From the NCBI RefSeq assembly GCF_001540865.1, contig NC_033640.1:4752238-4816237 (forward strand): DNA of 64,000 nucleotides, given 5' to 3'. The DNA comes from Ananas comosus. Lineage: Eukaryota; Streptophyta; Magnoliopsida; Poales; Bromeliaceae. The first letter of the stretch is position 1. Each line of letters starts with the position of its first letter. The position numbers and the translations under genes were made by a program. Below the pieces are notes generated by a model. The model had not been told where the DNA came from. It made no database searches and was given only the letters and a program-made list of their open reading frames with translations. This document shows, piece by piece, positions 44,478 through 53,802 of this stretch.

Positions 44478-45300
44478 CTATCTCAGTCCCCTATTAGGAT
44501 ATTTGTCATACATCATATAGCCTTTCAAGCACTCAGAATATCTAATGTAAATTTGTTTATTTGCTCTAGAACTTAGCTTCCCATATTTATGAGAAATAAT
44601 ATGCACATATCCTATCCATCCCGATGGGCGTAAGCCTTTTAAATTTGGCTTTGCACCATGCCACTGCTCATAGGGAGTTGAAGGAACTGATTTGGAGGGC
44701 ACTCGGTTAAGTGTATAGGCAACGATTAACAATGCATCACACTAAAAATTAATTAAAATATTGGCTTGCACCATCATTGACCTAACTATATCTAAAAGTG
44801 TTCTATTCCTTCTCTCTACAACACTATTTTGTTGCAGAGTCCAAGAAATAGTCAACTGCGTATCCCCTTTTCCTCGCACAGTTTTGTGAATTGGTCTGAT
44901 AAATACTCTCATTCTCTATCAGTATGTAGAACTTTAAGGTTTTTCTATTTGATTCTCAACCTCTACTAAGAAGCGTTTGAAATAATCCAAGACTTCTGAA
45001 TAGTGAGACAACAGATAACTAAATTGTAGCGAAAGTAATGATCAAGAAAAGTTAAAAAATAGGATGCACCATGACGTGCTCTTACATTCATAGGTCGGCA
45101 TATGTCAGAATGAATTAGCTCCAATGAATGAGTTGCCCTAAGTGCCCTACCAAAAGGTTTTCTACTGCCTTTCATTCTAAACATGGTTCACAAGCAGGTA
45201 GACTAAGTTTAGTGAGTAACACCAACATGCCTTCTCTAACTAGTCTAGTCATTCTTTTTGTCAAATGTGGTCCAATTTTGCATGCCACTTGATAAAATCA
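44478..45300 (-). pseudogene. Ty1/copia integrase remnant
   Basis: Read on the minus strand: a GAG-pre-integrase trace (KWHAKLDHI near 45290), then LELIHSDICRPMNVRARHG and SYFLTFLDHY of the integrase core (44966-45184). After several stops comes the C-terminal part AYTLNRVPSKSVPSTPYEQW with KPNLKGLRP and SSRANKQIYIRYSECLKGY (44478-44732). This order is diagnostic of Ty1/copia pol. Neither the RT that should follow nor the gag before is present. The Mutator-like element inserted next to it at 45365. Confidence 0.85.
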
Positions 45301-46256
45301 TACATATATCAAAAAAGACTAATAAAACAGAATTATTATTATTATTAATTAGAAATAAAATCTAGGGTTAATTGCATATAGGTCCCCGCAAACATGGTCA
45401 ATTGCAGATATATTCCTACAAAGTTTCAACTTTCATAAGTTATCCCTGCAAAAGTCCTAATGTATTCAGATATGTCACTCTGGTTAGCACCCGTTAGAGA
45501 ACTATTTATTTTTTAACAGTGGGTTCGTGAAATGACATTTTTGCCCTCACAAATATGTCCCTCCAAAAGCTCCAGCTGGTATATGTTTGCAAAAATTGTA
45601 ACGACCCGACCCACTAGCAATAATAACTCGTTGGGCCAAAACCACCGGCCCAAGATGCTTAAGTCCAGTTATTATGGCTAGCCCAATCAAGCTTATATAC
45701 TCCCATATCTAGAAATAACTATTCGATGTGGGACTATTGGGGTGTCATAGACTTCCCTCGTTTAGGCCCTGACGTTCTCGTCAGCCCTAAACACACACAG
45801 CCCAAGATCACCAGGTGATGTGAGACTTGTCTCGCTAGCCTTTTGTCACGCCCCGGGACCGGTGAAGGCCCTCCTGGTAGCGCGCCCAGACCCGCCATAT
45901 GTCTACACATATAAGGCGTCTACAATAAAAGCGGAAGTAAAAGCAAGAAATACAACAACTAGGAATGAATAACAACTAATGATATCAGAGCGAGTAAAGT
46001 TCTATCTTCTAAAACAAGAATAAAGGAAACATGCTAATCCATAAAAGTAAAGCATAAGGTGATACAATACTAACTCCTCAAAAGAAATACAAAAATTCAA
46101 AAGGATGGTGGTCTCTATACATATACGGGTACAACTCTCAACCTGTCACAAAATAAAACAACGAGAGGTAGACCACCTATCGAATCGTCCTCGAAGGAAG
46201 CTAGCTCGAAGCAACTCCCTTCCCGCGGTCCCTAGCCTCTCCCGGCGTGGAAGGCT

Positions 46257-47680
46257 CTGAAAACATCAAGAAAACGAGGGCGTGAGAACTATAATTTATA
46301 GTTCCCAGTGGGCAATTACTGACCTCAACTCAAGCTCCACTAGGCCCCAAAAGAGAGTGGTAAGTAACGACAATAATAATAAGCAATAAAGAGCGAGTAT
46401 AAGAACTGCTGAAAGAAAGCATAAATGAAATGATATACTACTATGTCTCAAGTAAGCATGATGTCAAAGTATAGTACATCTACTCTATCATGATAAGTAT
46501 ATCCAAAGCATGACTATTAAGTTCCAATCATAACCGACAAGTAAGCATCTCGATGCAGTATGTCAATACATAGGGAATAAGCTCTATCAAAGCAACCAAG
46601 TATACTACAATGCAATAAATGAAATAAGCAAGTATACCAAATGTCCCAAAGCTATGTCATGAGCATGTCAAAGTAATCAAACTACCAAGCCTATCTAGTA
46701 GTGATCATCCATTCCCGGTTCAATGTCATTGTTTCCAACATGTTCTAGGATCTACATATTTGTAGTTCAGCTTGTGCCGCCTAAGTGTCGGAGGTAGCTC
46801 CAGCATTCCCACTCTAGGAATGAGTCTATCCCTCCCGACCCCGTAGGTTTCTCGATACCGCACGAGCGAACGTAGTCGCGTAGGCTAACTCCGGAGTGCC
46901 GGCTTGTGGGGAGCCACTCCCACAAGCATGTGCGAATGAGCACAAATGGCAAGCAAGCATAGTAAACACCTCAAGTATCCAATCATCATGCTTCTAACAT
47001 GATATAGTCACTAGCATCTCGAAGATCTAGTTCTAAGTCACAATGTGAAGTTCCAACATTTACCTTGCTTGGTGCCTCTTTATGACACCTAAGCATGTTA
47101 ACCACTAAGTCCATTTTATGATCTATGATTCAAGTATGACATTAATACTAGGTTCATCATGTCCCGAGCCCAATGCCCCTTGATGACATTGGCCCAATAG
47201 TTCTCAAGTAATACCATTTCCCAAGCCCCATTATAGCTCCAAAGTTACATTAAGACTCAAATAGGCATAGGTTTAAATGCATGTGAGTAATGCTCAATCT
47301 CACAATAAAAATCATGATACCAAGTCTCCACAGGATGCCAAAACATGTACAAGTTTCATATGCTGATTCTCTACTATATAGAGGTCCGAAATTTCATCAT
47401 ACATAACATGGGTATGTTAAGCATCCTAAAATTCATAATAAATGTATCTAGCATGGAAATGCATGAATAATCACTTAACGAAGCATAAACCACGAGTTAT
47501 GAGAATTTCTCATAATATAGGCTAGGTCAAACCCACCAAAATCGAAACCTTCGTTTCGCCGAACGGAGGTATCCACAAGCTTTCTAGTACCCTAGAAACA
47601 TCAAAAATGGGGTCACCCAAACGAAACGAAGAGCCAATAGCTCAATCATTAAGCATCAAGCAAAAAGGGTCAAAACTCAC
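46257..47680 (-). other. Predicted leader intron inside solo LTR F
   Basis: Donor CTTGAG|GTGAGTTTTG and acceptor GATGTTTTCAG|AGCC, 1424 bp, almost the same length as in A and B. Confidence 0.5.
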
Positions 47681-48196
47681 CTCAAGAGTAAAAATCCTCT
47701 CCTAAGCTTCAAAAGAGAGCTAGAATCCTTCCAATCCAAGCCCAAGGAAGGTTCTAAACCAAAGAATCTAGCTCCAAAAGCCCTAGATTCGAAATGCCTA
47801 AAGTTAACCCTAAAACCTCATTCTAGGGTTCCAACTATCAAATAGCAACAAAACTCAAATCTAGAGGAAGAGAATGAGCTACTAACCTCTTAGAAGCTTC
47901 CAACAAGGTTCTAAGTTCACCAAGTGTAGAGATCTTCCCCCTCTCAAGCTCCAATCCCAAGCTCCAATGGTGGAAAAGCCTCCAACACCCAAAAAGGAGC
48001 AAAAAGAGAGGCTTTAATCTCTCTAAATCCAAGTAAAAACCAAGAAAATAAAAAAGGAGAGTGTGGAGGGCTCCCTTACCTCTCCTCTTGCTGGTCCCAA
48101 ACTCAGGAGAAGCCCTTAGGGCGTGGGGGTTCAAATAAGAGGTCCACAAATGCAAAAACACCCCTGCAGTTCAAACTGCACGAAATCAGCCTCCTT

Positions 48197-48357
48197 GTAC
48201 CGGTACACGGGCCCCTGTACCGGTACAAGACCCACGAAAATCACAACCCGAGGCTCGGGTTGGCGGGGTAATCGGCCCTGTACCGGTACAAGCCCGGTGG
48301 CTGTACCGGTACAACCATCAACTTTGTACCGGTACAGCCATCAGCCTGTACCGGTAC
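48197..48357. promoter_or_regulatory. Six perfect GTACCGGTAC palindromes in solo LTR F
   Basis: They start at 48197, 48217, 48280, 48303, 48326 and 48348. All six are intact, more than in the 5' LTR of element A (five of six). Confidence 0.6.
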
Positions 48358-48662
48358 ACAGCCTCCAAAAATGCAATCCGAGAGTTAACCAAAAATTCGT
48401 TTTTTCGGATTTTGGTGCCAAGCTTTAAACCTCGGTTCTCGGGGCACGAGCCATAGGTCGGAACACTGTCAACGACCCACCAGAAAATATGGAAAGACTC
48501 AGCACACAACTCGAACACTCGAACTCGCAATTCGCAAAGGTCCAGTGTGTTACACCTTTGTCATTCCGCCCCTGATTTAGCCTGTCAATCACCGACCTTG
48601 GCTTAGTCTGTCATTCGGACCCTGGCTCAGCTAAGACTCATCTCACACTTTCGGCTGATGAA

Positions 48663-48679
48663 CTGGCTCTAATACCAAA
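48663..48679 (-). other. tRNA-Met-like primer binding site of the TRIM
   Basis: The minus strand reads tttggtattagagccag directly after the LTR, with one C-to-T change from TGGTATCAGAGCC. It sets the element's orientation. Confidence 0.75.
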
Positions 48680-48884
48680 TGTAACAACCCGACCCGCTAG
48701 CAATAACAACTCGTTGGGCTCAAATCACCGGCTCAAAATGCTTAAGTCCAGTTGTTATGTCTAGCCCAATCAAGCTTATATACTCCCATATCTAGCAATA
48801 ACTACCTGATGTGGGATTATTGGAGCGTCACAAAAATGCCCTCACAAATATTCCTTTTACCTTTTCTCTTCCTTTTCGGGCTGC

Positions 48885-48985
48885 CAAGGCGGGCGGCGGC
48901 GGCGATGTCGCGGAGCTTGTCGGAGTTGCGGGCGACGAGGATGAGGCTGAGGCCCGCAGCGACGAGCGGACGGTGAAGGTGCAGC
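48885..48985 (-). pseudogene. Captured gene fragment, very-long-chain 3-oxoacyl-CoA reductase-like
   Basis: The minus strand of this GC-rich island inside the Mutator-like element reads PLVAAGLSLILVARNSDKLR followed by DIAAAAR. That resembles the segment after the Gly-rich nucleotide-binding motif in short-chain dehydrogenases of the very-long-chain 3-oxoacyl-CoA reductase (KCR) type, where an AxxGLxLVLVGRNPDKL-like pattern is usual. No Gly motif or Tyr-x3-Lys catalytic site is present, so it is at most about 30 codons of an exon. It is then followed by an artificial-looking GAA-rich tract. The assignment is from memory of the family and rests on a short match. Confidence 0.5.
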
Positions 48986-48997
48986 CGATTCAAAGAA

Positions 48998-49059
48998 GAT
49001 GAGGAAAAGGAAAAGGAAGAAGAAGGAGGAGAAAAGGAGGGGGAAAAGGAGGATACGAA

Positions 49060-49091
<32 letters not shown>

Positions 49092-49165
49092 AGAAGAAGA
49101 AAAAGAAGAGGACGGGGAAGAAGAAGAAGAGGAAAAGGAAGAGGAAGAGGAAGAAGAAGATGGGT
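48998..49165 (+). repeat. (GAA)n purine microsatellite
   Basis: An almost uninterrupted run of GAA, GGA and AAG triplets within the Mutator-like element. The Lys/Arg-rich and Phe-rich ORFs over it are composition artefacts. Confidence 0.85.
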
Positions 49166-49371
49166 AAAATTGTCAATTTATCTTATTAATTAACCATGGT
49201 TAAGTATTTTAACCGTGGTTAACTAAATTTCTTTAACGGATCCTAACGGCAGGGACATATCTGAATACATTAGGACTTTTGTAGAGATAAATTATGAAAG
49301 TTGAATTTTGCAGAGATATCTGCAATTCACCATGTTTGCAGGGACCTATATGCAATTAACCCTAAAATCTA

Positions 49372-49660
49372 TGTCGAAATCAAAGACAAAAAAGATATTC
49401 TTTAAACAACCATAACCATAAATCTAAGGCTTAATTAAAAAAAAAATCCTGTATTTTACCTCATGTTTCAATTATTCCTCTACATAAAAAATTTTAACAA
49501 CATCCTCTCTCTGCACTTTCTTCTTGTCTCAAATAAGACATTTTGTCTAGTTTTTACGTTAAACCTAACGGTTATAACTGACTTGGCACCATACGGGCAA
49601 CTACATAAGCCAACTGGACTAAAAGGGATGATTTGAGACACTTGTAGGAGAGTTTTTATG
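49372..49660. other. Unassigned AT-rich flank of the Mutator-like element
   Basis: It continues the sequence into which the Mutator-like element inserted, probably the remainder of the decayed copia element. No domain is seen. Confidence 0.35.
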
Positions 49661-50125
49661 ATTAAGTCCATAAATTTTATTTTGGATTTAAATTTTGAGC
49701 TTAAAATTTAGTTTTTGACAAGAATTTCAAATCAAATTTTAGATTTTTTTGAATTCAAATTTCAAATTCTAATCTAGATTTTAAATTTAATTTTAAATTC
49801 AAATTTTAATATTAATTTTGATTTAAATTTAGATACGAAATCAAATTTCAATATTCAGATTTTAAGATATAAAATTTAAACTTGAAATTCAAATTTTGAT
49901 TTTGAATTGAATTCAAATTTTGGGTTTAGCTTTAAATTCAAATATAGATTTTAGATTCAAATTTTAAATTTAATTTTAGATTTTGATTCAAATTCTAATT
50001 TTTGATTCGAAATTGTATTTCATTTTATATTTAAATTCATATTTTAAATTTTAAAATTTATTTTTCAATTTAATTAAAAATTTAAATTTCAATTTTAGAT
50101 TTTGAATGCAAATTATAACTAAGGG
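49661..50125. repeat. Degenerate AT minisatellite (TTCAAATTTTAGATTT-like)
   Basis: Words such as attcaaatttt, tagattttaaattt and gaattcaaatttt recur with irregular 12-25 bp spacing for about 460 bp. No reading frame stays open. Confidence 0.65.
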
Positions 50126-50189
50126 GTTATTTCAAAATGTCCTATAGTTGAGAATACATTATGCATTTTTATGCGTCCCGCGTGGTGAC

Positions 50190-50407
50190 ATTAGGGGTGT
50201 CAATGGGTATGGATACCCGAAATTTTATCCAAACCCGAATCTGAATGAAACGGATATATCCGATACTAAATGGATATGGATTTGGATATGGATATCAAAA
50301 ATGAAAACCCAACGGATATGGATTCGAATATAGATTTTGAGTGTACCTGACCCGAACCCGAATCAGACCTGAATCCGACCCAAATCCGATATATATATAT
50401 ATATATA
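50190..50407. repeat. GGATAT/ACCCGAA-rich repeat, hAT-like terminus, and (TA)n
   Basis: Starts ggggtgtcaatgggtatgga and consists of short words (ggatatgga, aacccgaat) typical of the ends of non-autonomous hAT-like elements, followed by (AT)n to 50407. Class uncertain. Confidence 0.35.
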
Positions 50408-50541
50408 GTTGGGCTGGGATGCTATTGATAGCACCCAGCCAACTTTGCCACCTATTTTGTAACCCTTGGATCGCATCGAGATCCGTGCAGCCCCTTTAGT
50501 GAAAACTTGGGAAAAGCTTCGTTAGATCCCCTCCGTTATCC

Positions 50542-50572
<31 letters not shown>

Positions 50573-51044
50573 TCTCTCTCTCTTTCTTCTTTTCTTTTTT
50601 CTTTTCCTTTCTTCTCCACAGACCTCACCTCCCACCAAACCCTCCCTCCTCCACAGCACGCCCACCTCCCACCTTGCCCACTTGCCCCATCGAAGCAGTT
50701 CTCGCCCGCCCACTTGCTTTCTCACTTTCTCTTTTTCTTCTTTTCTTTTTCTTTTTCCTTTCTTCTCACAGAGCTTACCACCAAACCTTCCCTCCTCCAC
50801 ACCCCGCCCACCTCCCATCTCGCCCACCTCGCCCACTCGCCCCCTCGCCTGCTCGCTCGCTTGCTGGCTCGCTCGCCCCCTCGCCTACTTCTAAGGTTTG
50901 ATTCTTTCTTTTTATTTTTTTTAGTTGTTTGGTGAATAAATTATAGGAAAAAAAAATTATTTGGTGAAACAAATTACAGAAAAAAAAAATGTTGTTCTGT
51001 TTTTAAAAAATCTAAAAAAAAAATTTGATTTTATTATACAAAAT

Positions 51045-51317
51045 CTGAATTTATTATAAAATCTGATTTTATTATACAAAATCTGATTTTATTATTCTAC
51101 CATCTATTTTATTAATCTCTTGGCTACTTGCAATTCTTGTCCTTAGAACTATTGATATTGAGTAAGTGATTACACAAACTCTGAATTTATTATAAAATCT
51201 GATTTTATTATACAAAATCTGATTTTATTATTCTAGCATCTATTTTATTAATCTCTTAGCTACTTGCAATTCTTGTCCTTAGAACTATTGATATTTAATA
51301 AGTGATTACACAGGCTC
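51045..51317. repeat. Tandem duplication, 136-bp unit
   Basis: Two adjacent copies (51045-51180 and 51181 to about 51317) start ctgaatttattataaaatct and contain cttgcaattcttgtccttag. They differ at only a few positions and lie at the inner edge of the left inverted repeat. Confidence 0.8.
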
Positions 51318-51319
51318 TG

Positions 51320-52740
51320 ATTCTATGAAAGGAAAGATAGTGTACGGAATTCATGTGTATTAACATTCTTTGATGATTTTTTTCTATGTACAGGAAGGTT
51401 GCTCTTCTTATTTCTTAACTACATTTTTGCAATTTTGAATGAGAGTTTTTAAGTGTTTAATGCTTTGAGTACAGTGATTTAGACTACTGAAATCTACAGT
51501 TGGTAAATATCATGCTTCTTGCTTATTTTATTTTTATTTTTATTTTTTCTGAAGGTTGGAGTCAAGTGGATTAGATAATAATGTTGAGATAGGTGAAATT
51601 TATTTCAGATAGTCTGTCACAGTAAACTAAAAAGGATGGTGCTACATTTACTACAAAAGGCTAAGAAGAGGCAGATAGCTCAAGTGACTCTCTATGAAGA
51701 TAAACTTGTAACATGCGTAAACAATAGCTGAACTAGGCTTCTTGTTTATAGTATGTATTTTGCTAGTAATAACTCTGAAATGATACTTATTATCCGAATA
51801 GTTTAACTTGTAGAATGTTCAAGTGATCAAGATGATTTAACTTATTGTAGAATGTTTATCATCGATAGGTATTTGTTGCTTTCTGCTGTCTCCTTTTCCA
51901 CTGTTGTTAAAATTTGGTGCTCTGCTCCATGCTGTAGTGTTTCATTTGCTTTGTGTAACTCTGCTCATACTGACTTCTCTGGAAGTTCTGGCTGGACCAA
52001 ATTAACTTTGCCTTTAATAGGCACCAAAAGCACCATAGAATGTTTGAATGTTTGGTTTTATTATTAGGAATACTGATTTGAAGAAATTTTTTTTTTTTCA
52101 AACTGTGGAGTTTTTAAGTTGCAAATGACTCTCAACCAGCTATAGTTAGGCTATGTGTGGATTATTGCATTTGTGGATTATTGCATTTATTCTGATTTGT
52201 AGTTTTTTTTTTTTTCAAACTGTGGAGTTTTTCAAACTATACCATAGAATGTTTGAATTTTTTTTTCAAACTATGGAGTTTTCAAATTGTGGAGTTTATT
52301 CTTACCTATAATTAAGCAGGCCTATCATGATAATGTGGACAACAGATCTATTCTTTAAAAATAGTGGCCTATCCTGACCTGTGAGATGGCTACTTGACAA
52401 ATTGGTATTTAGTGTAGAACACAATCAAATTAAAGATATAAAATCATACAATACAATCAAATTAAAGATATAAATTCATTAATTTAAAATAGTGGTTACA
52501 AACATAGCTCAAATAGCCTTTAGTTACATTAAAATCTTCACATACATCATTGCGACGAAGACAAACAGTACAACCAAATACAAACGGAGAAGCTAAGCAA
52601 GTAGAAACCAGTTTGAATGGCAGTAATTCCATGCATCTGGAAAATGAGAAACAAACTGATCTTTGGAAGCGCCCTAGGGATGAAAGTGTGGAAGAAAACT
52701 GCGACGAGGAATTAGGCAAGTGCTTCGAACTTGTGTTCTA
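51320..52740. other. Unique interior of the long-TIR transposon
   Basis: AT-rich sequence without recognised domains. A less AT-rich patch (52540-52735) has open frames on both strands: a 63-codon plus-strand frame with the acidic segment DESVEENCDEELGKCFEL and an 85-codon minus-strand frame. It could be a captured exon, but I do not recognise it. Confidence 0.35.
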
Positions 52741-53330
52741 ATATAAAAAAATCAGATTTTATAATAAAATCAGATTTTGTAATAAAATCAGATTTTTTAA
52801 TAAATTCAGATTTTTGAAAATCAGATTTTGTGTAATAAAATCAGATTTTATAATAAATTCAGATTTTGTATAATAAAATCAGATTTTTTTTTTCAGATTT
52901 TTTAAAAATAGAACAACATTTTTTTTCTGTAATTTGTTTCACCAAATAATATTTTTTTCTTATAATTTATTCACTGAACAACTAAAAAAAAAAAAAAAGA
53001 ATCAAACCTGAGAAGTAGGCGAGGGGGCGAGCGAGCCAACAAGCGAGCGAGCAGGCGAGGGAGCGAGTGGACGAGGTGGACGAGATGGGAGGTAGGCGGG
53101 GTGTGGAGGAGGGAGGGTTTGGTAGTAAGCTCTATGGAGAAGGAAAAAGAAAAAGAAAAAAAGAAAGAGAGCAAGTGAGAGAGCAAGCGGGCGGGCGAAA
53201 ATTGCGGTGAGGGGGCGAGTGGGCGAGGTGGGAGGTGGGCGTGCTGTGGAGGAGGGAGGGTTTGGTAGGAGGTGAGGTCTGTGGAGAAGAAAGGAAAAGA
53301 AAAAAGAAAAGAAGAAAAAGAGAGAGAGAA

Positions 53331-53379
<49 letters not shown>

Positions 53380-53503
53380 GGAGGGGATCTAACGGAGCTT
53401 TTCCCAAGTTTTCACTAAAGGGGCTACACGGATCTCGATGCGATCCAATGGTTATAAAATGGGTGGCAAAGTTGGCTGGGTGCTATCAATAGCATCCCAG
53501 CCC

Positions 53504-53506
<3 letters not shown>

Positions 53507-53552
<46 letters not shown>

Positions 53553-53802
53553 CTTCTCCTCTCTTCTATATATATATATATATATATTATATATTATATA
53601 TAATATATATATATTCGAGGCTTTTCGAGCGCTAAATTTGAAGCGACCGCCGAGGTATATACTCAAAGCTCGGCTTGAAAGAATTTCGAGCTTTTTTTTT
53701 TGTTCAAGCTCGCTCATCCTAATTTTGAGCTGAGCTCGAGCGAGCTGAATATCAGCCGAAACGCGAGCGAACGCGAACTCGGCTCCTCGGTTGCCGGCCC
53801 TA
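53507..53802. repeat. (TC)n, (TA)n and a GAGCTCG-rich element end
   Basis: A (TC)n run at 53507-53550 and (TA)n at 53565-53612 are followed by sequence built from cgagct/agctcg words ending ggttgccggccctac. This composition is typical of hAT-like MITE ends in monocots. A related stretch follows the gap at 57286. Confidence 0.5.

Larger units (their letters stand above)
45844..48554 (-). mobile_element. Antisense solo LTR F inside the TRIM (2711 bp)
   Basis: TGTCACGCCCCGGG...GTGTGTTACA with the perfect 5-bp duplication ccttt (45839-45843 and 48555-48559). It is of the element A type: six perfect GTACCGGTAC palindromes (48197-48357), donor TTGAG|GTGAGT (47680), hairpin TTATGAGAATTTCTCATAA (47497-47515), ACTCCGGAGT island near 46890, hairpin GAACTATAAATTATAGTTC (46287-46305) and acceptor GTTTTCAG|AGCC (46257). 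No internal region remains. Confidence 0.92.
45597..48832 (-). mobile_element. TRIM element (153-bp LTRs), split by solo LTR F
   Basis: Two direct repeats of 153 bp each (45597-45749 and 48680-48832) begin TGTAAC.ACCCGACCC and end GTCA(C/T)A. They are flanked by aaaat (45592-45596 and 48833-48837), a perfect 5-bp target duplication. Beside the right repeat, in minus sense, is a primer site tttggtattagagccag, close to the tRNA-Met site. The internal part is only about 220 bp once solo LTR F is set aside, with no coding capacity. This is a terminal-repeat retrotransposon in miniature, moved in trans. Confidence 0.88.
45365..49362. mobile_element. Mutator-like element (Pack-MULE candidate) with nested insertions
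   Basis: Terminal inverted repeats of about 130 bp: gggttaattgcatatagg at the left matches the inverted right end cctatatgcaattaaccc, and similarity continues inward for about 130 bp. The perfect 9-bp duplication taaaatcta (45356-45364 and 49363-49371) is the Mutator signature. Without the nested TRIM (45597-48832) and its target duplication the element is only about 0.76 kb and has no transposase. Its GC-rich interior appears to hold a piece of a host gene (48885-48985). Confidence 0.85.
50408..53506. mobile_element. DNA transposon with roughly 0.7-kb terminal inverted repeats
   Basis: The left end gttgggctgggatgctattg (50408) and right end ending gcatcccagcccaac (53506) are inverted copies. 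Inverted similarity runs inward to about 51120 on the left and 52741 on the right through the landmarks ggatcgcatcgagatc, a CT/GA microsatellite, cctcccaccaaaccctccct, a cgctcgcttgc-type segment and AATCTGATTTTATTA. The unique interior (51320-52740) has no transposase. Long inverted repeats suggest a Mutator-like or foldback element. No clear target duplication can be read because the left flank is (TA)n and the right flank (TC)n. Confidence 0.7.

Noticed and set aside
48885..48985. A functional reductase gene
   Set aside because: At most about 30 codons match. The nucleotide-binding Gly motif and the catalytic Tyr-x3-Lys are absent and it lies within a transposon.
48817..49193. Lys/Arg-rich ORF (plus) and Phe-rich ORF (minus)
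   Set aside because: Both come from a GAA microsatellite. Only the short GC island before it (48885-48985) was kept as a possible gene fragment.
50507..50972. Ser/Leu/Pro-rich and Glu/Lys-rich ORFs
   Set aside because: They translate CT and C-rich repeats in the inverted repeat of a transposon, and their mirror images appear at 52971-53407.
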